Origin: Tenacibaculum sp. SZ-18
Lineage (GTDB): Bacteria > Bacteroidota > Bacteroidia > Flavobacteriales > Flavobacteriaceae
DNA: 64,000 nt
Direction of reading: 5' to 3'
NCBI RefSeq assembly: GCF_002813915.1
Contig: NZ_CP019335.1
Location: 316,888 to 380,887 of the forward strand
Shown here: one piece after another, positions 1 through 7,756 of the stretch
Layout: each line of letters begins with the position of its first letter
How positions within the stretch are numbered: the first letter of the stretch is position 1
The notes under the pieces: generated by a model
Told to the model about the DNA's origin: nothing
The model's input: only the letters and a program-made list of their open reading frames with translations
Database searches by the model: none
Program-made: the position numbers and the translations under genes

Positions 1-108
1 GAATAGAGTGTTTAACTAATTACATTTCACATACAAAACCTAACAGTTCACTAAATAAAAAAATAATCAACAGCTTAATGTAACACCTTTGTTTTCATAA
101 TATAAAAA

Positions 109-3100
109 ATGAAATTTATTATGAAAGTAAAATTATGCTTATTGTTTTTATTTACATGTTTTCTTGTTAAAGCTCAAATTTATGTAGATAAAGATGCAAC
201 AGGAAGTAACGATGGAACTTCATGGGGGAATGCTTACACAAGTTTACAAGATGCACTTGCAAATGATTCAACTGGTGATGAAATTTGGATTGCGGAAGGA
301 AATTATATACCGGGTACAAATAGAACAGATAGTTTTATTTTAAATCAAACAAGTCTTAAACTTTATGGTGGTTTTAATGGAACCGAATCACTTTTATCTG
401 AAAGAAATATTACTTTACATAAAACAATTTTAGATGGAGATGTAAATGGTGATGATACAGGAATTAATTATTTCGGTGTAAACAGATCAGATAACATCCT
501 TAATATAGTCAAAGTTCAGTCGACTAACTGTACAATAGATGGAGTTACCATTGCAAATGGTCATGCTGATGATACTTCATCTAGTGATAGACAAGAAGGT
601 AGTGCTGTTTTAATTGATGCAGACAATATGACTATTAAAAATTGTATAATTGAAAAAAACTTAGTCAGAAGATTAGGTGTTGTACAAATGATTGATTATA
701 AAGGTTTTTTAAATATTGAAAATACTGTTTTTAATGAAAATTTCGGAAATGGTGGTGTTGCACTATATACTAGAGCAAGCGGTGGAATATTAAATGTAAA
801 TCTTACTAATTGTCTTGTTAGTAACAATACTTTAGAGGCAGTTTCTGGAGCTGGAAAAACTGGTATTTTATGGTTCAGACAAGATATTAATAACTCCAAT
901 TTTGGTCAAACAGTTACTCTAACAAATTGTACTGTTGTAAACAATAATAACAATACTAATACTACAGATGCGACTTTATTAAATAGTTCAAGAATAACTT
1001 CAAACCCGCCTGTGAATGTACGAGTATATAATTCTATTTTTTGGGGAAATAGAAATGGGGTTGGAGATGTTATGCACTCCATAGGAAATGATACAAATCA
1101 ATTAAGCGGTAAAAGTTATATTGTAGAAACTTCAGTAGGTGAAGATGGAGGGTTTGATAATATTGCAACACTTAATGCTATCAGTAATACGAGTGCTTCT
1201 AAAATTGCCATTACAAATGTAGATCCTTTATTTAATAGTACAACTGATTTTGGTTTACAATCGTCTTCTCCAGTTGTAAACAACGGAGATAATTCAAAAA
1301 TACCAAGTGGTGTGACAACAGATATTTTGGGGAATGATAGAATTCAATCGTTAGGTGTAGATTTTGGATGTTATGAATCCCCTCACACTACAGCTAATAC
1401 TCCTTTGAACATAATTTTTGTAGATACGGATGCGGGGGGTAATAATGATGGCTCTACTTGGGTCGACGCTTATTCAAATTTACAAGATGCTTTAGATAAT
1501 TATGCAACAGGTAAAGAAATCTGGGTAGCAAAAGGAACATATCATCCATCAGGTTCTAATGGAAGAAATAATACTTTCGAAATTTCAGTTAATAGAACAA
1601 AGCTTTACGGAGGTTTTGCGGGTACAGAAAGTAATTTTAATCAAAGAGATTTAAGTGTTAATCAAACAATTCTTTCCGGAGATATTAATGATGATGATAC
1701 TGGTGTTTCTTTTACAGGTAATAATCGTAGTGAAAATGCGTATAATGTACTTACCGTTAATACGCTAGAAACAACTATTGATGGATTTACCATTTCTGGC
1801 GGTCAAGCCGATGGAGCCACTTCAAATACAAGAAGAGGTTCAGGTTTGGCATACAGATCTACCATTGCTTCATTTGATTCAAATGCAAGTGTATCAAATG
1901 TAATTTTCGAAGATAATGTTTCAATTTCCAGTGGTACAATTCAAGGAGGGTTAAGAGGAGATTTAGCATTACACAATACTATTATAAGAAATAATTTGGC
2001 TCAAAGCGCAACAGCAATTTTTGTTTTTGGTTTCAATCCTGGTTTGGACGTTATAATGTCAAATTGTTTAATTGAAGGGAATACAGTAAGTGACTCTGTA
2101 TTAGGTACTGGAAGTAATGGAATTTTATGGTTTAGAAATGATGGAGGTGGAACACCAAATGGAACTACCAATGTAACATTAATAAACTCTACTTTGGTCA
2201 ATAATAAAAATACTTCTAACAGTAGTAATTTAGCAACGTTATTTAACGTAAATAGAAATACCTTCTTTAACAACGGACCAATCAATCTTAATGTTTATAA
2301 CAGTATTTTTTGGAATAATTTAAATGCAAATAATCAAGAGTTAAGATCAGTTGGAAATGAACATGCTACTTTTCCAAATGGAAATATTCAAGTTAAAAAC
2401 TCACTTTCTTTTGATGGTTTTTTCAATGTGACTAATACAAATACATTAAGCAGTAATCCTTTGTTTACTGACGATGCAAATAATGATTTTACTTTACAAT
2501 CTGGTTCTCCTGCGATTGATGCGGGAAGCAGTTCAGATGTTCCTTCAGAGATTACTGAGGATTTAGCAGGCAATGCTAGAATTTCAGGAGGTTCTGTTGA
2601 TATGGGAGCTTATGAAAGCTTAATAACGCAATATACATTAACATTAAATGCTACTGATGGAACCATAACACCTGATCCAGCTGGAGGAACTTACGACGAT
2701 GGTACTTCAGTTACATTAACAGCTACACCAGATGCAGGTTATGAGTTTGTAGAATGGAGTGGAGATGCTTCAGGAACAACAAATCCGTTGATAATCACAA
2801 TGGATGCTGATAAAACTATTACAGCTACTTTTGCACCAATTCAAAGAACATTAACTGTAAACGCTACAAATGGTGCAGTAACTACAAATCCGAATCCAAC
2901 AAACGGAACTTATGATGATGGTACTTCTGTAACGTTAACTGCAACACCAGATGCAGGTTATGAGTTTGTAGAATGGAGTGGAGATGCTTCAGGAACAACA
3001 AATCCGTTGATAATTACAATGGATGCTGATAAAACTATTACAGCTACGTTTGCACCAATTCAGAGAACATTAACTGTAAACGCTACAAATGGTGCAGTAA

Positions 3101-3750
3101 CTATAAATCCGAATCCAACAAACGGAACATACAGTGATGGTGCTTCTGTAACGTTAACTGCAACACCAGATGCAGGTTATGAGTTTGTAGAATGGAGTGG
3201 AGATGTTTCAGGAACAACAAATCCGTTGATAATCACAATGGATGCTGATAAAACTATTACAGCTACTTTTGCACCAATTCAGAGAACATTAACTATTACT
3301 GCAATTGATGGAAATGTAACCACAAGTCCGAATCCAGTTAATGGTACATATGATCAAGGAACTGTTGTTACTTTAACGGCTGTTCCAGACTCAGGTTTTT
3401 CATTTGATGCATGGAGTGGAGATGCTACAGGAACAACTACACAGGTAACTATTACAATGGATTCAGATAAAAATGTTACGGCTACGTTCTCTGCAACCCT
3501 GGGAGTAAATGAGGATAAATTTAAGGTTCCATTTAAATTATATCCAAATCCAGTAACAGATGTTTTACGAATAGAATCTCAGGAAGTAGTACATAAAGTT
3601 AAAATTTACAATACTTTAGGGAAAGAAGTATTATTCAAGAATTCATTTGATGAAGAGACAATTAATGTATCTAATTTATCACAAGGAATTTATTTTATGA
3701 TTATTGAAACTGAAACAGGTAAAGGAGTTCGAAGATTCATTAAGAAGTAA
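109..3750 (+). CDS. T9SS-exported beta-helix repeat protein with four InlB-like repeats
   Basis: A 1213-residue secreted protein, probably cell-surface or released. A signal peptide ends near residue 23 (FLVKAQ). Residues about 24-425 and 435-838 are two homologous modules, each opening with a (F/Y)VD-D-(A/T)-G-N-DG-(S/T)-W pattern and running into Asn-rich beta-helix repeats of the choice-of-anchor Q type. Residues 841-1130 hold four InlB-B/Flg_new-like repeats, each with a GYxFxxWSGD core and an ATF end. The last 77 residues are a T9SS type A sorting domain (LYPNPVTDVLRIE and a GIYF strand). The start at 109 is followed by a second Met at 121 that gives an equally good signal peptide, so the true start may be 121. 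The PorP/SprF gene downstream fits T9SS use. Substrate or adhesive role is unknown. Confidence 0.88.
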   Translation: MKFIMKVKLCLLFLFTCFLVKAQIYVDKDATGSNDGTSWGNAYTSLQDALANDSTGDEIWIAEGNYIPGTNRTDSFILNQTSLKLYGGFNGTESLLSERNITLHKTILDGDVNGDDTGINYFGVNRSDNILNIVKVQSTNCTIDGVTIANGHADDTSSSDRQEGSAVLIDADNMTIKNCIIEKNLVRRLGVVQMIDYKGFLNIENTVFNENFGNGGVALYTRASGGILNVNLTNCLVSNNTLEAVSGAGKTGILWFRQDINNSNFGQTVTLTNCTVVNNNNNTNTTDATLLNSSRITSNPPVNVRVYNSIFWGNRNGVGDVMHSIGNDTNQLSGKSYIVETSVGEDGGFDNIATLNAISNTSASKIAITNVDPLFNSTTDFGLQSSSPVVNNGDNSKIPSGVTTDILGNDRIQSLGVDFGCYESPHTTANTPLNIIFVDTDAGGNNDGSTWVDAYSNLQDALDNYATGKEIWVAKGTYHPSGSNGRNNTFEISVNRTKLYGGFAGTESNFNQRDLSVNQTILSGDINDDDTGVSFTGNNRSENAYNVLTVNTLETTIDGFTISGGQADGATSNTRRGSGLAYRSTIASFDSNASVSNVIFEDNVSISSGTIQGGLRGDLALHNTIIRNNLAQSATAIFVFGFNPGLDVIMSNCLIEGNTVSDSVLGTGSNGILWFRNDGGGTPNGTTNVTLINSTLVNNKNTSNSSNLATLFNVNRNTFFNNGPINLNVYNSIFWNNLNANNQELRSVGNEHATFPNGNIQVKNSLSFDGFFNVTNTNTLSSNPLFTDDANNDFTLQSGSPAIDAGSSSDVPSEITEDLAGNARISGGSVDMGAYESLITQYTLTLNATDGTITPDPAGGTYDDGTSVTLTATPDAGYEFVEWSGDASGTTNPLIITMDADKTITATFAPIQRTLTVNATNGAVTTNPNPTNGTYDDGTSVTLTATPDAGYEFVEWSGDASGTTNPLIITMDADKTITATFAPIQRTLTVNATNGAVTINPNPTNGTYSDGASVTLTATPDAGYEFVEWSGDVSGTTNPLIITMDADKTITATFAPIQRTLTITAIDGNVTTSPNPVNGTYDQGTVVTLTAVPDSGFSFDAWSGDATGTTTQVTITMDSDKNVTATFSATLGVNEDKFKVPFKLYPNPVTDVLRIESQEVVHKVKIYNTLGKEVLFKNSFDEETINVSNLSQGIYFMIIETETGKGVRRFIKK
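2629..3498 (+). repeat. Four tandem in-frame repeats, 219-bp period
   Basis: The block gatgcaggttatgagtttgt recurs at 2731, 2950 and 3169, and a diverged form (gactcaggtttttcatttga) occurs at 3388, so the spacing is exactly 219 bp (73 codons). Units 2 (from 2842) and 3 (from 3061) are almost identical at the DNA level, while unit 4 has diverged. This indicates recent intragenic duplication or gene conversion of the InlB-like domains. Confidence 0.93.
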
Positions 3751-3760
3751 TTTACAATAC

Positions 3761-3847
3761 ATGAAAAGGAGTAAAGATAATTACAGATTCGAAATGACTT
3801 TAATTATCATGTATAGTGTCATTTTTTACCTTATAACTTTGCTGTAA
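3761..3847 (+). CDS. 28-residue single-pass membrane peptide, copy 1
   Basis: The ATG lies 10 bp after the stop of the beta-helix gene and the ORF ends just before a strong terminator at 3855-3883, so it is probably the last cistron of that transcript. The peptide has a polar N-terminus (MKRSKDNYRFE) followed by one hydrophobic span (about residues 12-28). It matches the second copy at 4016-4102 in 21 of 28 residues, with no gap. The conserved length, reading frame and topology argue for a translated gene. I do not recognise the family. Function is unknown; a small membrane regulator or envelope-complex subunit is possible. Confidence 0.6.
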   Translation: MKRSKDNYRFEMTLIIMYSVIFYLITLL

Positions 3848-3854
3848 CCATAAG

Positions 3855-3883
3855 GCCCTTCTAAACTAGAAGGGCTTTTTTTA
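3855..3883 (+). terminator. Rho-independent terminator
   Basis: A perfect gcccttcta/tagaagggc stem with a three-base loop is followed by seven or more T residues. It closes the transcript of the beta-helix gene and the first 28-residue peptide. Confidence 0.9.
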
Positions 3884-4015
3884 TGAATAATAAATAAAAT
3901 TTGACAAAGCATTAGGGTAAATAGGAATTGAACTGTTTTATTTTTTGATGAGGTGATTTTCACATACAATTATGTAAAATTTTATTATGAAATTATTGAT
4001 ACGTATAAATTAATT

Positions 4016-4102
4016 ATGAAGAAAAGTAAAGATAACTATGGTTTTGAGATAACATTGTTTGTGATGTATAGTGTAATATTTGTTCTAATACTTTTGTTAT
4101 AA
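4016..4102 (+). CDS. 28-residue single-pass membrane peptide, copy 2
   Basis: A paralogue of the peptide at 3761-3847, with the same length and layout. It has a polar head (MKKSKDNYGFE) and one hydrophobic span, and 21 of 28 residues are identical. The DNA differs at several third positions while the protein is kept, as expected of a selected coding gene. It stands alone between two terminators (3855-3883 and 4109-4137), so it probably has its own transcript. I found no clear TAnnTTTG box with correct spacing upstream. Family and function are unrecognised. Confidence 0.6.
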   Translation: MKKSKDNYGFEITLFVMYSVIFVLILLL

Positions 4103-4108
4103 AAAAAT

Positions 4109-4140
4109 AGAGCCCATCTAGGAAATGTAAGGGCTCTTTA
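4109..4140 (+). terminator. Probable terminator after peptide copy 2
   Basis: An agagccc/gggctct stem with a 15-base loop lies six bases past the stop codon. The T-run after it is short (ttta), so it is weaker than the one at 3855. Confidence 0.55.
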
Positions 4141-4236
4141 GTATTTGGTGTTTTGGAGGAACAATTTAAGAATGCCATTAAAAATAACGATTTTTCAGAT
4201 TACATACAAAAAAGGAGGAGTACACTTAAACTTTAA
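4111..4236 (+). pseudogene. Possible gene remnant (C-terminal fragment)
   Basis: An open frame without a start codon ends EEQFKNAIKNN...QKRRSTLKL and stops at 4234-4236. The composition looks protein-like, but it starts inside the preceding hairpin. It may be the tail of a deleted gene. The remainder of this gap, 4237-4487, holds only the promoter of the next gene. Confidence 0.2.
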
Positions 4237-4455
4237 AAAGTTATTGAATATTTCATTCTTTATGTTGTTTTTTGTTTTGTAAACAACAAATTATTTACAC
4301 TTTCGTTAAAAATAATCGATTCAATCCGCTATAAGAAGCATTCATTATAGTGTTTTTATAATAAAGTTACTTAATTTTCTTTCTTGGTTTTGTATATAAC
4401 ACAATGAATTAGGGTTCTTTAACAATTAATATTAGTTAATTGTTTTGAAATGAAA

Positions 4456-4463
4456 TATATTTG
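4456..4463 (+). promoter_or_regulatory. -7 box of the PorP/SprF gene
   Basis: tatatttg fits the Bacteroidota -7 consensus TAnnTTTG and lies 24 bp before the ATG at 4488. No well-spaced -33 TTG is visible (the nearest leaves only 13 bases). Confidence 0.5.
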
Positions 4464-4487
4464 CGGGCTTAAAGTAAATGTTACTAA

Positions 4488-5459
4488 ATGAAATTTTTGA
4501 TTAGAGTTATTTGTTTGTTTCTTTCGGTAGTAGGGATTCAGGCCCAAGAAACCTTGCCAATTTATCAAGATTACTTATCTGATAATGTTTACTTAATCCA
4601 TCCAGCTGCAGCTGGTATTGGAGATTGTGGAAAAATTCGTCTAACTGCAAGAACACAATGGTTAGGTGTTGAAAATGCTCCCGAACTTCAAACATTAAGT
4701 TTTCATGCAAAGGTAAATGCAGACTCCAAAGCTGCGTATGGAGCTATAATATTCAATGACAAAAACGGATTTCATTCCCAGTTAGCTTTTCAAGGTACAT
4801 ATGCTTATCATTTAGATTTAGATAGAGGAAATACTTTTAATCAGTTATCTTTTGGTTTATCTCTTTCAGGAGTTCAAAATCAGGTTGATCAAAGTACTTT
4901 TACCGGAGACCCTACGGTAAGACAAGTCATCGAAAGTGAATTATATGTAAATGCTGATTTTGGTCTGGGGTATCATTATAAAGGGTTATCAAGTTATTTA
5001 ACTATCAAAAATATATTCTTATCGGCTAAAGATGTTCTTAGAAACGAGTTTGAAGCGCTAAATCTCAGAAATTACATATTAGGTGCAGGATATTTCTTTG
5101 GAAATGAAACTAAACTTCAATATGAACCGTCTTTTATGTTCCAATTCAAGGAACAAACGCAAGAAAAAATTCTTGATCTAAACGTAAAGGTTTACAAGAA
5201 CTTTCGAAAAACTAGACTTTGGTTAGCTGCTTCTTTCAGATCTTCTTTTGGCGGAAATACCTTCGGTAATGCTCAATACATTTCTCCTATAGTAGGTGTC
5301 AATTTCAATCGTTTTATGTTCTCATACACTTACACGAAACAATCAGGAGATATTTTATTTGCTGATTCAGGATTTCACCAAGTAACTTTAGGTATGAATG
5401 TATTATGCAGGAAAAAGAGATTGGCAGCATGTCCCAATATTAACGGCCAACTATTCTAA
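4488..5459 (+). CDS. PorP/SprF family T9SS outer-membrane protein
   Basis: A 323-residue beta-barrel protein of the PorP/SprF family, named after gliding-motility and type IX secretion components and often encoded next to large T9SS cargo. A signal peptide is cleaved after VGIQAQ. The mature start (LPIYQDYLSDNVYLIHPAAAG) is the family hallmark: a QY-like motif followed by NP/HPA-AG. The rest is alternating amphipathic strands ending in a C-terminal GMNV strand. It lies downstream of the T9SS beta-helix gene on the same strand and may help that cargo attach or exit. It ends four bases inside the convergent murI gene. It is a family paralogue and not necessarily the essential PorP. Confidence 0.87.
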   Translation: MKFLIRVICLFLSVVGIQAQETLPIYQDYLSDNVYLIHPAAAGIGDCGKIRLTARTQWLGVENAPELQTLSFHAKVNADSKAAYGAIIFNDKNGFHSQLAFQGTYAYHLDLDRGNTFNQLSFGLSLSGVQNQVDQSTFTGDPTVRQVIESELYVNADFGLGYHYKGLSSYLTIKNIFLSAKDVLRNEFEALNLRNYILGAGYFFGNETKLQYEPSFMFQFKEQTQEKILDLNVKVYKNFRKTRLWLAASFRSSFGGNTFGNAQYISPIVGVNFNRFMFSYTYTKQSGDILFADSGFHQVTLGMNVLCRKKRLAACPNINGQLF

Positions 5460-6250
5460 AAGTTTTTTTCTGTAATAATAACATCCATGTGTTTTCTTAA
5501 AATGTTTTTTAAGGTTGTTCCTTCTTTATTTATATAGAAAGTGTTACGAGTTTTGGATTTAGAGGTACTTAATAAATTTTCTTGAGCTAAAATATTTTTT
5601 GTCTGTTTGGCAACTGCCTCACCAGAATCGATAATTTTAATACTATTTCCTGTGATTTTTTGAATTTTTGGTATAAGATAAGGGTAGTGTGTACAACCGA
5701 GCACTAAGCAGTCTATATTTTGAGTAATCATAGGTTGTAGATATTGATTAAGTAAAGTGTCCATTTCATTCGAATCAATTTTCCCATTCTCGATTAGTTC
5801 CACTAAACCTTCCCCAATTTGTTCTATTATTTCTACTTCTTGATTAATTTTGGAAGAAGTTTGTTCAAATAAAGAACTGTTTAATGTTCCTTTTGTTGCT
5901 AAAATTCCAATTTTGTTCGATTTGGTTTGTATAGATGCAGGTTTAATTGCGGGTTCTATTCCTATAAAAGGAACTCCGTAATTCTTACGCAAATATGAAA
6001 TTGCATTTGTAGTAGCAGTATTGCACGCAATGACAATAATTTTGCATTGTCGACCTAACAAGAACTCTGTATTTTTGATAGATAGGTCAAGTATCGTCTC
6101 TTTTGATTTGTGTCCATAAGGTGCATTTTTACTGTCAGATAAATAAATGGTTTGTTCAAGTGGAAGTAAAGTATGGATTTCTTTCCAAATTGAAGTACCT
6201 CCAATTCCCGAATCAAAAATACCTATTGGTTGTTGTTTTGTTGCCTTCAT
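5456..6250 (-). CDS. murI: Glutamate racemase
   Basis: A cytoplasmic enzyme that converts L- to D-glutamate for peptidoglycan. The 264-residue length is normal for the family. The N-terminal FDSGIGG motif, the catalytic Cys76 in ACNTATTNA and the second catalytic Cys186 in GCTHYPYL are all present. The usual PYG substrate loop is seen at residues 44-46. It is the last gene of the minus-strand envelope block, but a terminator-like hairpin at 6271-6296 separates it from ompH, so it is expressed by readthrough or from its own promoter. Its 3' end overlaps the convergent PorP/SprF gene by four bases. Confidence 0.95.
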   Translation of the reverse strand: MKATKQQPIGIFDSGIGGTSIWKEIHTLLPLEQTIYLSDSKNAPYGHKSKETILDLSIKNTEFLLGRQCKIIVIACNTATTNAISYLRKNYGVPFIGIEPAIKPASIQTKSNKIGILATKGTLNSSLFEQTSSKINQEVEIIEQIGEGLVELIENGKIDSNEMDTLLNQYLQPMITQNIDCLVLGCTHYPYLIPKIQKITGNSIKIIDSGEAVAKQTKNILAQENLLSTSKSKTRNTFYINKEGTTLKNILRKHMDVIITEKNF

Positions 6251-6270
6251 TATAACTCCTGCAAAAATAA

Positions 6271-6300
6271 AAATCCTGCTTTATTAAGCAGGATTTTTAA
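6271..6300 (-). terminator. Bidirectional-looking terminator between ompH and murI
   Basis: An aaatcctgctt/aagcaggattt stem with a short loop has A-runs and T-runs on both sides. On the minus strand it ends the ompH transcript before murI. Confidence 0.8.
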
Positions 6301-6320
6301 ATAATATATTGATTTCTTGA

Positions 6321-6830
6321 TTAGAATCCTAATTTAGCTTTTACAGCAGTAAAAATATCATCTCCTTTTTCGAATACTAGTAATCCTTTACCAGGAGAGG
6401 CATCAAGAACGTAAATAAATCCTTTTTCAGCAGCTACAGCTTTAATTGCTTCTTCAGCTTTCTTTAGGATAGGTAAAGTTTTTTCCTGATATCTTTTTGC
6501 CATTTCTTGATTCATAGTTTGCTCCGCTTGAGCGATTTTAGCTCTATCTTGTTGAACCTCCTGAGCTCTTTTTACGTTAACTTCTTGAGTTTGTGTCTTA
6601 CCTTCTGCTTCGTATTTTTTTACTTTAGCCTCAAGTTTTTTAAACATTCCTTCGATATCGCTTCTGTAAGTGTTTCTTAATTTTTCAAGATCCGCTTTCA
6701 ATGCTTTTGTTTCAGGCATCTCAGCTAATAACTTGTCCGTATTAATGTGTGCAACTTTTTGAGCATTCGCCACACCACCTAATCCAATCGTAAAAATCGC
6801 AACTAATAATAACGTCTTAAAATGTTTCAT
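6321..6830 (-). CDS. OmpH/Skp-family periplasmic chaperone
   Basis: A 169-residue periplasmic chaperone that holds unfolded outer-membrane proteins on their way to the BAM complex. The signal peptide ends at GVANAQ. The mature protein starts KVAHINTDKLLAEMPE, the family opening. A long charged coiled coil follows (residues about 40-120), and the chain then returns to a beta strand at the C-terminus, as in Skp. It sits directly downstream of a second ompH and bamA on the same strand, matching its role. Duplicate ompH genes after bamA are usual in Flavobacteriia. Confidence 0.9.
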   Translation of the reverse strand: MKHFKTLLLVAIFTIGLGGVANAQKVAHINTDKLLAEMPETKALKADLEKLRNTYRSDIEGMFKKLEAKVKKYEAEGKTQTQEVNVKRAQEVQQDRAKIAQAEQTMNQEMAKRYQEKTLPILKKAEEAIKAVAAEKGFIYVLDASPGKGLLVFEKGDDIFTAVKAKLGF

Positions 6831-6879
6831 CTTTGTTTTAATTTAAATTTTATGTTCTTTTTTCTTGTTAATTATCTAT

Positions 6880-7695
6880 TTATTGATCGTTTGATTCTTG
6901 ATTCTTTTTGTCTTCGTCTTCTTTCTTTTTAGCCGCTTCTTTAGCTTTCTTTAAGGCCTCTTTTTTCTCTCTCAACAATCTTCTTTTTTCTTCTCTAGCT
7001 TTTAACTTAGCTTCACGTTTATCTTTTATTTCCTGAAGCTTTTTTTCTCTATCAGAAAGTTTTTTCTGTTTCAGGGCTTCTTTTTTAGCTTGACGTTGCT
7101 TCGCTGCTTCAGAGAGTTCATTATTACTTAATAATTCTTTTTTAGCAGCAATCTTATCGCGTTTAGCTTGTTGCTTCTGGTCAATATTTATCAACTTTAA
7201 AACTAGTGAGCTAATATCGTGTTTTTTATTAGAATACAACATTATTAATTCACTCGATTTATCAAAAACAAAATCATATTTTTTTCTTGCAGCTATTGTT
7301 TGAACAGCATTGTAAACTTGATCTTGAATTGGTTGAATTAGTTTCTTACGTAAAATATACATATCCCCGTTCGTACCAAAATACAGAGACTCTAACTTCC
7401 TGAAGGCCTGTTGTTTTACTAAGATATCTTCTTCGCGTTCTTCGATAAGCTCTGGAGTAAGAATTGCCTTTTCATTTCCTAAGTCGGTTTTCAATAGCTC
7501 AATAGCCCTAGCCTCTTTATCAAGGTTTGCTCTCCACTTGGCCACTTTATCGTTCAAAGCGTTTTGAGCTTCGATGTATTGAGGTATATTCTGAAGAATA
7601 TAGTCCATATCAATAAAAGCAATTTTTTGATTTTTCTGCGCTGCAACGCTACCTACAATAAGTAAAAGAGCGAATGTTAAAATGTTTTTTTTCAT
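6880..7695 (-). CDS. OmpH/Skp-family chaperone with long charged tail
   Basis: A 271-residue OmpH-family protein. The signal peptide is cleaved near VGSVAAQ, followed by KIAFIDMDYILQNIPQY, the conserved family start. Residues about 25-180 form the Skp-like core. Residues about 180-271 are an extra tail made almost only of K, E, R, A and D, predicted to be a highly charged helix or coiled coil. This tail makes the protein about 100 residues longer than its neighbour. It lies between bamA and the shorter ompH, with 49 bp to the latter, and is probably co-transcribed with both. The tail may bind peptidoglycan, lipopolysaccharide or BamA, but this is inference. Confidence 0.88.
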   Translation of the reverse strand: MKKNILTFALLLIVGSVAAQKNQKIAFIDMDYILQNIPQYIEAQNALNDKVAKWRANLDKEARAIELLKTDLGNEKAILTPELIEEREEDILVKQQAFRKLESLYFGTNGDMYILRKKLIQPIQDQVYNAVQTIAARKKYDFVFDKSSELIMLYSNKKHDISSLVLKLINIDQKQQAKRDKIAAKKELLSNNELSEAAKQRQAKKEALKQKKLSDREKKLQEIKDKREAKLKAREEKRRLLREKKEALKKAKEAAKKKEDEDKKNQESNDQ

Positions 7696-7756
7696 CTTTA
7701 TAATGTGTTTTGAAAAAACCGTGCCAAAAAGCTATACACATCACAAATGTAAGTTT

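Noticed and set aside
4172..4282. 36-codon plus ORF in the gap before PorP/SprF
   Set aside because: It overlaps the better coding-like fragment ending QKRRSTLKL in another frame, and has no promoter or terminator.
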